64,000 bases of DNA from Lachnospiraceae bacterium (GCA_017622845.1 JAGAQJ010000012.1:62001-126000); one strand, 5' to 3'. Counted from the stretch's first letter, positions 44,634 through 54,253 are shown. Made by a program: numbers and translations. The notes: generated from the sequence alone by a model not told the origin.

Positions 44634-45641
44634 ATGGTTACAATAAAGGATATTGCAAATCGTCTGGGCATCGCTCCCAGTACAGTTTCCAAAGGATTAA
44701 ATGATGCAAGTGACATAAGCCCCGAACTGAAAAAACTGGTGCTTGACACTGCTATTGAGATGGGATATGTTACCAAGCGAATGAAAAAAGAAACCCGGAA
44801 ACGTCTGTGCATTTTTATCGAAAATATGCAGTATGAAAGGTCAGGAGACTTTGGCTTTGATATTATACTTGGATTCCGGCAGGCAGCTTTGCGCGACAAC
44901 TGGGACGTGACCGTCGTTCCCATAACGCCGGTGCTGCAGCTTCGCGATCCGTATGACCGGTATATGGTCAAAAATAATTATCATGGCGGATTTCTGGTCG
45001 GCTTTGCCTTAAAAGACCCTTGGATGGCGCAGCTTGAAACAACTACGATTCCTACTGTGCTTTTTGACAACTATATCAGGAAGAATCCCAATGTTGCCTA
45101 TGTGGGCACTGACAGCTTTGAAGGTATTGATCTGGCTATTGACCATCTGACAGAATTAGGCCATACAAAAATTGCACTCCTGAACGGTTCACCGGATTCC
45201 ATGGTCACTGTCAACAGATATGATGCCTATGTCAGCAGTATGCAGAGCCACAATCTTGAAGTTGATGAAAATCTGGTGGCATACGGCTACTATGTTGAGG
45301 AAAGTGCAAAGTACCATCTCCCTTCCCTGATTGAGCATGGCGCTACTGCCATTTTATGCGGCAATGACCTTCTGGCTGTCGGTGTTATCAGGGAATGTGA
45401 ACGCCTGAATATCAAGATACCGGAGGCATTAAGCGTAGTCGGCTTTGATAACCTGCCTATTGCACAAACGATTTCACCTGCTTTAACCACCATCAATCAG
45501 GACAGGATTGATCTTGGCCGCAATTCCTATGCTGCACTCTACTGGCTGATTGCAAAGGTTCCGATTTCAAGGTCTTTGCTGCGTCCGCAGCTTATCGTGC
45601 GTGACACAACATTTGAAGTAAATTCTATTGCCAATAAATAA
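44634..45641 (+). CDS. LacI-family transcriptional regulator
   Basis: The N-terminal helix-turn-helix VTIKDIANRLGIAPSTVSKGLND and hinge are of the LacI type. The sugar-binding domain follows (DSFEGIDLAIDHLTELGHTKIALLNG, ILCGNDLLAVGVIRE, VVGFDNLPIAQTISPALTTI). The N-terminal SKGLN replaces the common SRALN. The start at 44634 (MVTIKDIA) is supported by a weak GTGAG; 335 residues is normal. It stands alone without an adjacent sugar transporter, so its target, possibly the GH13 operator, is uncertain. Confidence 0.93.
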   Translation: MVTIKDIANRLGIAPSTVSKGLNDASDISPELKKLVLDTAIEMGYVTKRMKKETRKRLCIFIENMQYERSGDFGFDIILGFRQAALRDNWDVTVVPITPVLQLRDPYDRYMVKNNYHGGFLVGFALKDPWMAQLETTTIPTVLFDNYIRKNPNVAYVGTDSFEGIDLAIDHLTELGHTKIALLNGSPDSMVTVNRYDAYVSSMQSHNLEVDENLVAYGYYVEESAKYHLPSLIEHGATAILCGNDLLAVGVIRECERLNIKIPEALSVVGFDNLPIAQTISPALTTINQDRIDLGRNSYAALYWLIAKVPISRSLLRPQLIVRDTTFEVNSIANK

Positions 45642-45647
45642 AATCAC

Positions 45648-45684
45648 AAAAAGTGCAGACCGGATAAACCGATTTGCACTTTTC
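45648..45684 (+). terminator. Terminator after the LacI-type gene
   Basis: AAAAGTGCA and TGCACTTTT pair, with an inner CGG/CCG step. The plus strand runs into TTTTC. Confidence 0.7.
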
Positions 45685-45765
45685 TAATTTCAGCAGCTTA
45701 GCCCTTACGCTTTCTTACGAGACTTACAGCAAGTGAAAACCTCTGAATGCAGCTTTTCACTTCTT

Positions 45766-47037
45766 CTAAAAATCAAACTTCTTATAAATATCAAAGCAGT
45801 CAAATGTGGCAAAATAATCCTTCGGTGTCTCTGCACGTCTGATGAGCTGTACGCTTCCATCCTCCTTGAGCAGCAGCTCTGCTGATTTCAATTTACCGTT
45901 ATAGTTATAACCCATTGCAAAGCCATGTGCGCCTGTATCATGAATAGCAAGGTAGTCACCCATGTCGATTTTAGGAAGCATTCTGTCAACGGCAAACTTA
46001 TCATTATTCTCACAGAGAGAACCTGTTACGTCATACTTGTGGTCACAAGGCTCATTCTCCTTACCAAGCACTGTGATATGATGGTATGCGCCGTACATAG
46101 CGGGTCTCATCAGGTTTACTGCACATGCATCCACGCCAATGTATTCCTTGTGTGTGTGCTTTTCATGGATTGCCTTTACGACGAGATGACCATACGGACC
46201 CATCATGAAGCGTCCAAGCTCTGTATATATGGCAACATCTCCCATTCCGGCAGGCACAAGCACTTCCTCATATACCTTTCTGACACCCTCGCCAATCGCC
46301 TTGATGTCATTCGGCTCCTGTTCCGGTCTGTATGGAATGCCGATACCTCCTGAAAGGTTGATAAACTTAATGTCGGCGCCTGTCTCGTTTTTCAGCTTTA
46401 CAGCTACCTCAAACAGCGTTTTTGCCAGTGTCGGATAATATTCATTTGTAACAGTATTGCTTGCGAGAAAAGCATGGATGCCAAAGTTCTTAACTCCTTT
46501 CTCCTTCAAGAGCTTAAAACCTTCAAAAAGCTGCTCTGTCGTAAAGCCGTACTTTGCATCTCCCGGATTGTCCATGATATCTGTTGTAATCTTAAAGAGT
46601 CCGCCCGGATTGTAACGGCAGGAAATTGTCTCGGGCAATTTGCCGATTGTCTTTTCCAAAAAATCAATGTGTGTGATGTCATCCAAATTGATGGTCGCAC
46701 CAAGCTTTGCTGCATACTCAAACTCCTCTGCCGGCGTATCATTTGATGAGAACATGATATCCTTGCCTTCTACGCCCATCGCATTGCTCAGCATAAGCTC
46801 CGTGAGAGACGAACAGTCACAGCCGCAGCCATACTCCCGAAGAATGTTAATCAAAAACGGATTGGGCGTCGCTTTCACTGCAAAATACTCCTTAAAGCCT
46901 TTATTCCATGCAAAGGCCTCCTTTAATGCCTGTGCATTCGCTCTGATACCTTTTTCATCATAAATATGAAAGGGGGTAGGATATGTCTTTACGATTTCCT
47001 CAATCTGCTCCTTTGTAACAAATGCTTCTTTTTTCAT
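45766..47037 (-). CDS. lysA: Diaminopimelate decarboxylase
   Basis: A fold-type III PLP decarboxylase that makes lysine from meso-diaminopimelate. KEYFAVKATPNPF includes the PLP lysine; the PLP phosphate loop is NLSGGIGIPYRPEQ, and the second-subunit Cys is in VTGSLCENNDKF. The closing DTGAHGFAMGYNYNGK stretch is typical. The 423 residues are normal. It overlaps the end of the TrmB-like regulator by four nt and is probably controlled by it. Confidence 0.92.
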   Translation of the reverse strand: MKKEAFVTKEQIEEIVKTYPTPFHIYDEKGIRANAQALKEAFAWNKGFKEYFAVKATPNPFLINILREYGCGCDCSSLTELMLSNAMGVEGKDIMFSSNDTPAEEFEYAAKLGATINLDDITHIDFLEKTIGKLPETISCRYNPGGLFKITTDIMDNPGDAKYGFTTEQLFEGFKLLKEKGVKNFGIHAFLASNTVTNEYYPTLAKTLFEVAVKLKNETGADIKFINLSGGIGIPYRPEQEPNDIKAIGEGVRKVYEEVLVPAGMGDVAIYTELGRFMMGPYGHLVVKAIHEKHTHKEYIGVDACAVNLMRPAMYGAYHHITVLGKENEPCDHKYDVTGSLCENNDKFAVDRMLPKIDMGDYLAIHDTGAHGFAMGYNYNGKLKSAELLLKEDGSVQLIRRAETPKDYFATFDCFDIYKKFDF

Positions 47038-47783
47038 CTCTGATAATCTCCTTTTGTTAATTCTATTAGTTTTATCTCGTTTCTAAGAGAGTCCTTAAAA
47101 ACATTTACAAAATTCTTCTGTCCGCAGTAAAGGCAGCTATCCGCTGCGTCTCCTGTCATCTCGCCTGTCAATACATAGCTTGAATCCACAATCAGCCGAA
47201 GCTGCCTGTCCTTTTTGTCAGTCAGATAAGTAATGCAGCCCTTGATTTCGGGATTTGGCATTTCATTGACAAGAAGCACCGCTTTTTTCCCTTGTGCTGT
47301 CAACTGCTCAAGCTGTGTCCGAAACTGCTCCAAGTATTCCGCCGGCATGGACAGATATACCCTGTACTCCACATGCTCCAGCATATTATATATCTTATCC
47401 ATAATATGCCTGTGGCTGCTGATGGTGATATAGCCTTCTGAGTCCTTCTCAATGCGCGGTATCTGCGACACAAGCTCCTGCTTGAGCTTCATCAGCTGCC
47501 GAATCCTGTTCTGACAAAAATCCTCCGGCAGCACTGCCATATATTTATTGGTCTCACCCTCCAGAAGGTAAGCCGCCCCTTCCTCCACAAGCCCGGCAAG
47601 GGCACTGTATACATTCGAGCGTGAAATTCCTGTCAGTTTTGACACTTCATATCCTGAAAGCTGCTTGTTCTGCAGCAGGCACAAATAAATATTTGCCTCT
47701 TGTCTGGTAAGTCCGAACTGCATCAGCTTTTCTGTTAAAGTCCCCATTGCAGCATTGTCCACCTGATTCACCATCCGTTTCAA
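47034..47783 (-). CDS. TrmB-family transcriptional regulator
   Basis: A winged helix-turn-helix at the N-terminus (LTRQEANIYLCLL, GYEVSKLTGISRSNVYSAL) precedes an effector domain with the PLD-like core and Cys pair (DSCLYCGQKN) that may bind metal. TrmB regulators sense sugars in archaea; here the fused gene order with lysA suggests lysine or amino-acid control. The start is uncertain: the TTG at 47783 is the upper bound and the ATG twelve codons later (MGTLTEKL) is likelier. Confidence 0.8.
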   Translation of the reverse strand: MKRMVNQVDNAAMGTLTEKLMQFGLTRQEANIYLCLLQNKQLSGYEVSKLTGISRSNVYSALAGLVEEGAAYLLEGETNKYMAVLPEDFCQNRIRQLMKLKQELVSQIPRIEKDSEGYITISSHRHIMDKIYNMLEHVEYRVYLSMPAEYLEQFRTQLEQLTAQGKKAVLLVNEMPNPEIKGCITYLTDKKDRQLRLIVDSSYVLTGEMTGDAADSCLYCGQKNFVNVFKDSLRNEIKLIELTKGDYQR

Positions 47784-47851
47784 TATCGAATACTATTTTA
47801 CTAATAAATTGTCTCACTTTCAGTCCAATGACACGCAAACGAAAAATCAGC

Positions 47852-47865
47852 GTTACAATTCAGCC
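47852..47865 (-). repeat. Weak copy of dispersed 14-bp motif
   Basis: GTTACAATTCAGCC, 12 of 14. It lies upstream of the TrmB-like gene. The rest of 47784-48096 holds a GAAGCACAG/CTGTGCTTC hairpin at 47954-47977 and an AT palindrome at the end of the M56 gene; I see no further gene. Confidence 0.35.
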
Positions 47866-48096
47866 AGGTTATTCAATGCATCGAAATGCAGTGATGTAAC
47901 ATATTAGTAGTACTCATCAGGAACACTATACTATGTATTATGACAAATGTCAAGAAGCACAGATGAAACTGTGCTTCCATAATAGCAGCCTGCCCCAAAG
48001 CCCTGCACTTGTTGAAAAGTCCGTAAAAATCCATCATTGCAACGATGCACCAAGCTGTAAAACAAAACTGTTATCCTCTATAAATGATAAATTTTA

Positions 48097-50152
48097 TCAT
48101 ACATTATCTTCCGGCAGTCCTGCTGCACGCCAGCCCTCTCCTTCAATATATCGAAAAGTTAGATACACAGGCACTTTATTTGCCTGTTCATCAAGAAAAC
48201 ATGTATATTGGAAAACATACTCTGTCTCGTCAGCATTGTGGGAAATCTCTTTACCATTTTCAAGTCTGTCCATGTGTTTGAGCCAATCCTCCTGAACCTC
48301 ATCCGAATACTCCAATCCTGTTGAAAGCGCGCAAACGCCAGCATAATCATGCTGATTATAAAAAGCTGTATAGTCCAGTATGCATTGCTCTAAGCTTTTT
48401 CCGGAGTACCGTCGGAATGACTCATAAAAGCTGTCATCTTGTTTTAAAAGTTTGGGCATTGCAGCCTGCTCAGCCTGAAAAAGCTGCCACTTCTCGCCGC
48501 CTGCCGTATAATACAGCGCACTCAGATACGGCGTCTGGTCACTTCCCAATATTCCATAAGTATTATCCTCCAAAGGCAGGACATACTCTGACACACGCCA
48601 GTTTTGCAGCTAACACGGACGCATCATACCAAGCCAACTCCTTTGTCTCAAAATCATAGATATAGCTGTCCTCTATTACATGCGGATATGGCATAATGAC
48701 TGCTTTAAGTCTCCCCTTGCTTCCCTCATATATTTCAATCTTACACTCGCCTCCGGTCTGTACCTCCTGACAATTCAATGCCTTCAGATCAAGACTGTCA
48801 GTTATCCTGCGTTCCTGCAAATTATATGCAAATAATCCATTTGAAATATGAAAAACAATCTTATCCTGATCCGCATAGTCAAGCGTATAAAATTCAAGGT
48901 CATGCATGCTGTTTTCCGCCCATTGTGCCGGCTGGCGCTCTATCACGCCTTTCGTTTCGGCTTCTGATTCATTATCCTTTTGTCCATAGCTTCTTTTATC
49001 GTGATTATTTTCTGATTGATTATTAGCAAATCGGTCATATTCTGACACTTGTGTCATATTTTGCCCATTATCCATTTCATTGGCATCTGTCGCACATGCC
49101 GCCATTGTAAGGATAACTACAGTCACTCCTATAGCTGTTTTCCATTTTGCAGGCTTCTGATATTGCAATACATTTTTTACTCTGTTCATCACGTTTCCCT
49201 CCCCGAATGCTAATGGACCTGCGGATGGCTGTCTTTTATTTACGGCAAATGCCAAAAGAGAGCTGCTGTACTCTTTCTTCATACTGCTTCCCAGCTCCGA
49301 AATGACCTTCTCATCACAGCTCATTTCCATATCGCTGCACATCATATGATATGAAATCCATACCAGCGGATGAAACCAATAGATTTGTACCAGAGCAAAA
49401 GCAAAGCATTTCACAATATAATCCCTTCTTCTGATATGGTATCGCTCATGCAGCAAGATGCATTGCCGCTCTTTTTCGCTCAGACGGAACGGAATATAAA
49501 TTTTAGGAGAACATATTCCCATTACAAACGGAGAACGTATCCTGTCACTCTCATATACATTATCAGAAAGCCATATGCTATGGTTCATTTTTCTTCTTAA
49601 CCTCCAATATGTAACCACTGAATATGACACAAGTGTCACTACTCCTGCAAGCCAAATCAGTGCTGCCATCCATATCAGTTGACGATTTCTTATGAAACTG
49701 TCAGTAACGATTTTATTTTCATCTGTAGTGACAGACTGTGTGATTTGGTTCCATGTATGATTTATCTCCGTTATATGTTCCATATCGGATTCCTCATAAA
49801 CTTCATCTGCTGATTGTACGCTGTCCGCAAATGCAGATACTTCATTTACACCATTGCGATACCCACCATTGTCGTTGTTGTTGAAACTGTCCTCTGCGCT
49901 CTCTGCCGGCAAAATTGAGCTTCTCAATCCGACAATGTTATCCTTTTCATCTAAAAGATTATATATGCTGATATCCGAACCAAAAGAAACAGGTACCATT
50001 AGCCGAAATGCCACCAAAATCCACAGCATATATGCAAAGCTTTTTGGAAATCTCTTCAGCAGCCATCTCACCAGCATCACAATTACAATCACAAAACTTG
50101 CTGTGATACCCATCCCGACTATTCTCAGAAATATTGCACTTAGCATCTGCAT
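48097..50152 (-). pseudogene. Frameshifted BlaR1/M56-type sensor metallopeptidase
   Basis: The first 515 residues show an M56 membrane metallopeptidase: three or four N-terminal transmembrane helices, RSPFVMGICSPKIYIP, the zinc motif HERYH (residues 235-239) and EMSCDEKV with the third ligand. The reading frame then breaks near 48602-48605 at an AAAA run. In the next frame it continues coherently as NWRVSEYVLPLEDNTYG to 48097. One extra A explains it: a real inactivation or a sequencing error. The full product would be near 680 residues. Its BlaI partner lies just upstream. The start is after AAAGGAG. Confidence 0.75.
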
Positions 50153-50179
50153 ACTGCTACTCCTTTCTCCAAATGGCTC

Positions 50180-50548
50180 TCATTCCTTTTTTTCAATATG
50201 CTCATCAATCATTTGTTTAATCTTCTTTGCCTCCTTCTCAGAAATGGTCTTTCCTCCGAGAAATGCCGTCAAAAATCCGGGTAATGAGCCGCCAAAGGTT
50301 CTCTCTACAAAATATGAACTCTCATCTGCCTGAACCTGTTCCTTTGGAACCAACACCCTCACTATTGCCTGTGTATTTTCAATATACCCTTTTTCACACA
50401 TCTTCTTAATCTGTGTATATGTGGTCGACTTCTTCCAGCCGAGCTTCTCTCTGCACAACCGCGCCAGCTCGCCGGAATTTACTGGTGCATATTCCCAGAC
50501 AACAAGCATAAAACGATAGTCGCTGTCACATAATTTTAAACCTTCCAT
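50180..50548 (-). CDS. BlaI/MecI-family repressor
   Basis: The 122-residue protein has the winged-helix DSDYRFMLVVWEYAPVNSGELARL, TTYTQIKKMCEKGYI and a C-terminal dimer helix (KEAKKIKQMIDEHIEKKE). In the known systems the M56 partner senses a beta-lactam or peptide and triggers repressor cleavage. Here no beta-lactamase lies beside it. The start follows AAAGGAATATCAAT. It ends 28 nt before the M56 gene, forming a two-gene unit behind tandem operators. Confidence 0.9.
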   Translation of the reverse strand: MEGLKLCDSDYRFMLVVWEYAPVNSGELARLCREKLGWKKSTTYTQIKKMCEKGYIENTQAIVRVLVPKEQVQADESSYFVERTFGGSLPGFLTAFLGGKTISEKEAKKIKQMIDEHIEKKE

Positions 50549-50605
50549 ATTGATATTCCTTTCCTGATTTTTTGCTGTAAGAAATCATATTTCAAAGAAT
50601 GCTTT

Positions 50606-50653
50606 AGGTCTATTTTTATAGACCTCTTTTGTAACAAGTCTATATCTATAGAC
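50606..50653. promoter_or_regulatory. Two tandem BlaI-type operators, centres 30 bp apart
   Basis: The downstream site is GTCTAT-TTTT-ATAGAC (extended to AGGTCTAT/ATAGACCT, 50606-50625) and the upstream site is GTCTATA-TC-TATAGAC (50638-50653). Their centres, at 50615.5 and 50645.5, are 30 bp apart, close to three helical turns. The upstream site overlaps the -10 box and spacer, the other lies just past the start site. Confidence 0.8.
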
Positions 50654-50665
50654 CTGTTTTGTCAA
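50637..50665 (-). promoter_or_regulatory. Promoter of the BlaI-M56 unit
   Basis: TTGACA (50660-50665), a 17-nt spacer and TAGACT (50637-50642) on the minus strand, covered by the upstream operator. Confidence 0.75.
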
Positions 50666-50726
50666 TACTTTTTCATGCGGTTCCGAGAATTTCGTTACAG
50701 AATTTCCATTCGGAATCAATGACTGT

Positions 50727-51359
50727 CTACGGGTTACTATCTTGCTGTTTCTCCACATTAATTCCCTTCTCACGCAAAAAGTATCTAAGCTCCGCCACAT
50801 CTCCATAATACACGCATCCGTCCATGCCCAGATTCCGCGCCGCTTCGATATTTGCAGGCTTATCATCAATAAAAAAGCACTGCCTGGGATTCAGCGCAAA
50901 GGTCCGAAAGAAGTCGCGGTATGCCTCCGGCTCAGGCTTTAGCAGTCCATGCTCGCAGGATATCCATATCCCCTTCATATAATCAATTGACTTAATATAT
51001 TTGCTGAATATTCTGAAACGATGCGATGTATTGGAGAGCAGATATAAATCATAGCCGTTTTGAGATAACTCTGCCACAAGCCTTTCCATCGGCGGATTCG
51101 GGGGCTGTATCATCCGGTATTCCCGTATAAAACGTTCTGCCGTATCATGCAGATGCGGCGGAAGCCTTTTACAGACAGAGGCAATCGCCTCATTATCTGT
51201 TATGGTTCCTCTGTCCATCTGAAGCCACTCCACAGAAGAACAGAGATGATTCTTAATCCATCTGAAATCTTCTTCATTATCCACATAACTGTAAATATAT
51301 TCCCGGGCATTGTATATGGTTAATACGCTTCCCATATCAAAAACAATGTTTTTAATCAT
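50727..51359 (-). CDS. HAD-superfamily phosphatase
   Basis: A 210-residue haloacid-dehalogenase-like hydrolase of the IA/YihX type: motif I FDMGSVLTIYNA, motif II LYLLSNTS, motif III lysine in LLKPEPEAY and motif IV FFIDDKPANIEAA. Motif I has Gly where classical phosphatases have the second Asp, as in the FDLGNV-type enzymes. The substrate is unknown. AAGGAGAATTAGAAT precedes the ATG. It lies between BlaI and AraC, on the same strand as both. Confidence 0.88.
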   Translation of the reverse strand: MIKNIVFDMGSVLTIYNAREYIYSYVDNEEDFRWIKNHLCSSVEWLQMDRGTITDNEAIASVCKRLPPHLHDTAERFIREYRMIQPPNPPMERLVAELSQNGYDLYLLSNTSHRFRIFSKYIKSIDYMKGIWISCEHGLLKPEPEAYRDFFRTFALNPRQCFFIDDKPANIEAARNLGMDGCVYYGDVAELRYFLREKGINVEKQQDSNP

Positions 51360-51429
51360 ATTCTAATTCTCCTTACAAAACTCCACAGATTATACATTTC
51401 TATTTTTACATTATGTGACGCTCACACGA

Positions 51430-52326
51430 TTATATTTTCCCACGGTATTCTCTTGGTGTGCACCCCATATACTTGTGAAAATAACTTCCAAAATGACTCG
51501 GACTGCAAAATCCTGTCATTTCCGCTATATCCAGTATCCGCAAATCCTTGTTTTTCAGGAGAACTGTGGATTGGCGTATTCGGTACTGCATGAGAAATTC
51601 CATCGGCGTCATCTGCAGAATTCTCTGAAAGCTGCGGCACAGCTCACTTCTGCTGATATATGCTGCTTCCGCTATATCATTCAGCTTCAGCTGCTCCTGA
51701 TAATTTTCCTGCATATATTGCAGCGCTGCTTTCACTCTCTGCTTATCCCTCCCGGACTCCGCATGGGGAACTGCTTCTCCCATTGGCATCTGCTTATAGA
51801 TGTTTAGCCACAATTTTGCCAGCAGAATTGTCGTCTGTAGCTGATACGCCGGTTCTTTTTTCTCGTACAAACTGACTATTTTTTCTAAGTCTGCTGCTAT
51901 TTCATCATGCATCGGGCTTTCCTTATCCCACATAATATACGGCAGCCTTCCGTTCAGCACAGGTTCGATGCACTCATTATAAATGTCGCTGCCTCTGCTT
52001 CCCATCAGCTCCCCACGCCATATAAATGAATAAAGCTTTCCCTGTGCAAGCTTACATGGCCTTATCTGATGCAGCAGACCGGAATTGATAAACGCAATAT
52101 CCCTCTCCTTCAGCTTAAGCTCGTTACTCTCAACCTGGCAGGTAAATTCGCCCTCGATAATCATAGTCACCTGCACCTCCTCATGCCAGTGCCAGCAGAT
52201 ATATCCATTCTCAAAATCCGCAAAATCATCAAGATACACGCCTAATGGGAACCCCTCTGTCCCATGAACCTTTGTCTCACGCAGGCTGTCGTCCACTATT
52301 GTCTGCGTTGCTCTCATTCTTTCCAT
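51430..52326 (-). CDS. AraC-family regulator
   Basis: An N-terminal cupin-like sugar-sensing domain (ICWHWHEEVQVTMIIEGEF) is followed by the two helix-turn-helix motifs of AraC proteins (LNDIAEAAYISRSELCRSFQ, ILDIAEMTGFCSPSHFGSYF, YMGCTPREYR). I choose the ATG at 52326 (MERMRATQ) because GGGGATTATT precedes it. It is divergent from kduD, so it very likely activates or represses that gene, perhaps together with an inverted repeat in between. Confidence 0.9.
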   Translation of the reverse strand: MERMRATQTIVDDSLRETKVHGTEGFPLGVYLDDFADFENGYICWHWHEEVQVTMIIEGEFTCQVESNELKLKERDIAFINSGLLHQIRPCKLAQGKLYSFIWRGELMGSRGSDIYNECIEPVLNGRLPYIMWDKESPMHDEIAADLEKIVSLYEKKEPAYQLQTTILLAKLWLNIYKQMPMGEAVPHAESGRDKQRVKAALQYMQENYQEQLKLNDIAEAAYISRSELCRSFQRILQMTPMEFLMQYRIRQSTVLLKNKDLRILDIAEMTGFCSPSHFGSYFHKYMGCTPREYRGKI

Positions 52327-52684
52327 AATAATCCCCATTTCTGAGCGCTTTATCGCGAAGAGGCAAAGCTATTTGTTTTCGCTCAGAAACAAATAGCTGA
52401 TTGGAAAAAAGATGCCTGGTATATACCGACCGCTTATCTCATAGATTAACTGATACCCTTGTTAATTTATTGTCATTTGCAGCATCTTTTTAGCTACTAT
52501 TATGATACTTTATAAGTCAATTATGTTTGTTTTTTTACAACATTCCCGATATAATGATACTAATTTAATAGTTCGGCGTCAACTGTAAAACACTATGAAA
52601 CAGGATGCAGCGTACTGTTCACACCGCGGTAATTCAGATTGCAGTACGCCTGCACCATTAATCAAGAGAAAGGAAATGATTATT
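52327..52684. other. Divergent regulatory region between AraC and kduD
   Basis: The 358-bp region has no gene. It contains a perfect 12-bp inverted repeat near the AraC start, a repeated CTGAGCG element (CTGAGCGCTTTATCGCG and TCGCTCAG), and an AT-rich stretch before kduD. I could not assign clear promoters. Confidence 0.5.
52367..52398. promoter_or_regulatory. Perfect 12-bp inverted repeat in AraC-kduD space
   Basis: AGCTATTTGTTT and AAACAAATAGCT separated by TCGCTCAG. It lies about 41-72 nt before the AraC start and could be an operator for the divergent pair. The absence of a T run argues against a terminator. Confidence 0.5.
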
Positions 52685-53452
52685 ATGGCTCAAAACTTCA
52701 ATCTTTTTTCACTGGAAGGAAAAACTGCTCTCGTAACCGGGGCAAACACAGGCTTAGGCCAAGGAATCTGCGCAGCTTATGCTGCTGCCGGGGCAAATGT
52801 AATCGGCGCAGCAAGACGAAGCTGTCAGGAAACCGCTGAAAAAATTGCGGCATATGGCGGAAAATTTACAGAAATAATTGCTGACCTCTCCGATATCAAT
52901 GTAATCCCACGCATCGTAGAGGAAGCGGACAAAGCATATGGTCGTGTTGATATTCTTGTTAACAATGCCGGAATTATTAAAAGATGTGATGCAGTCGATG
53001 TCACAGTCGAAGACTGGGATTCTGTCATAGACATCAACGAAAGAATGGTCTTTTTCCTCTCTCAGGCCTTTGCAAAAGGCTGGGTAGCCGATAACAAAGG
53101 CGGAAAAATCATCAATATCGCGTCTATGCTCAGCTACCAGGGCGGTATCCGCGTTCCTGCCTATACTGCCAGCAAGAGTGCTGTTATGGGACTTACAAAA
53201 GCCCTTGCAAACGAATGGGCAAAACATAATATCAATGTAAATGCCATCGCTCCGGGATACATGGCGACAAATAATACGCAGAATCTTAGAAGAGATGAAC
53301 AGCGGAGCGAAGAAATTCTCAGCCGTATTCCGGCAGGGCGCTGGGGCACTCCCGAGGATATCGCAGGCGCTGCAGTCTTCCTTGCTTCTGATGCGGCTGC
53401 CTATATCCATGGATTTACGCTGGCTGTAGACGGCGGATGGCTGGCAAGATAA
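52685..53452 (+). CDS. kduD: 2-deoxy-D-gluconate 3-dehydrogenase (KduD-like SDR)
   Basis: A 255-residue classical short-chain dehydrogenase: NAD site TGANTGLGQG, ILVNNAGIIKRCD, catalytic Ser in INIASMLSYQGG and Y-x-x-x-K in PAYTASK, then NAIAPGYMATNNTQ. Pectin and glycosaminoglycan users employ KduD to reduce 3-deoxy-hexosulosonates. I use the ATG at 52685 (MAQNFNLFSLEGK) after AAAGGAAATGATTATT rather than an upstream one without a site. No kduI or lyase lies beside it, so the substrate is inferred from family likeness. Confidence 0.85.
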   Translation: MAQNFNLFSLEGKTALVTGANTGLGQGICAAYAAAGANVIGAARRSCQETAEKIAAYGGKFTEIIADLSDINVIPRIVEEADKAYGRVDILVNNAGIIKRCDAVDVTVEDWDSVIDINERMVFFLSQAFAKGWVADNKGGKIINIASMLSYQGGIRVPAYTASKSAVMGLTKALANEWAKHNINVNAIAPGYMATNNTQNLRRDEQRSEEILSRIPAGRWGTPEDIAGAAVFLASDAAAYIHGFTLAVDGGWLAR

Positions 53453-53476
53453 GTCTGCCGCTGCTATAATATTCAG

Positions 53477-53520
53477 AAAGCCTGACAATGTATCATGCAG
53501 CATACATTATCAGGCTTTTA
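53477..53520 (+). terminator. Terminator after kduD
   Basis: AAAGCCTGA-AATGTAT pairs with ATACATT-TCAGGCTTT, broken by one mismatch, and is followed by TTTTATATTT on the plus strand. Confidence 0.8.
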
Positions 53521-53575
53521 TATTTCCTAATGACAGCGTCAGTGTACAGGGGCAATCCTGAATGATAAAAAAATA

Positions 53576-54253
53576 TTAAATATTTTCAATCTGCCAGTCA
53601 ATCGGCTCCACCCCATTTGCCTTTAAAAATTCGTTCGCCTGACTGAAATGTCTGCACCCGAAAAATCCCCGATATGCAGAGAGCGGACTTGGATGCGGCG
53701 CCTTTAGAATTAAATGCTTGGGATTTGTCAGCATTGGTATCTTGCTCTGCGCCGGCTTTCCCCACAGAAGATATACGATTGGTCTGTCTTGTGCATTCAC
53801 AGCCTGAATAATGGCATCAGTAAATTGCTCCCAGCCTTTTCCCTGATGGGAATTTGCCTGATGCGCACGTACTGTAAGAACCGTATTAAGCAACAAGACC
53901 CCTTGATCCGCCCATTTCTTTAAATATCCGTTATTAGGAATATAGCAGCCTAAATCTTCCTGCAGTTCTTTGTAGATATTCTGCAGAGACGGCGGTATCT
54001 CAGGCTGACTTGGAAGCACCGAAAAGCTTAATCCATGTGCCTGATTGACATTGTGGTACGGGTCCTGTCCCAACAGGAGCACCTTTACCTTACTTAACGG
54101 CGTAAAATGCATTGCATTAAAAATATCATCAGCCGGAGGGTATACTACTACCTTACTGTATTCCTCCCTGACAAATTTATACAGCTCTTTATAATATGGC
54201 TTTTGAAATTCTCCCTGTACTGCTTCCAGCCAGTCATCTGTTAACATTCCCAT
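53576..54253 (-). CDS. ung: Uracil-DNA glycosylase
   Basis: Ung removes uracil from DNA. The catalytic loop GQDPYHNVNQAHGLSFS contains the activating Asp, and the uracil-reading loop is PHPSPLSAYRGFF. WADQGVLLLNTVLTVRAHQANSH is also typical. The 225 residues are normal. GGAGG precedes the ATG. It follows hisF with about 130 nt between. Confidence 0.97.
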   Translation of the reverse strand: MGMLTDDWLEAVQGEFQKPYYKELYKFVREEYSKVVVYPPADDIFNAMHFTPLSKVKVLLLGQDPYHNVNQAHGLSFSVLPSQPEIPPSLQNIYKELQEDLGCYIPNNGYLKKWADQGVLLLNTVLTVRAHQANSHQGKGWEQFTDAIIQAVNAQDRPIVYLLWGKPAQSKIPMLTNPKHLILKAPHPSPLSAYRGFFGCRHFSQANEFLKANGVEPIDWQIENI

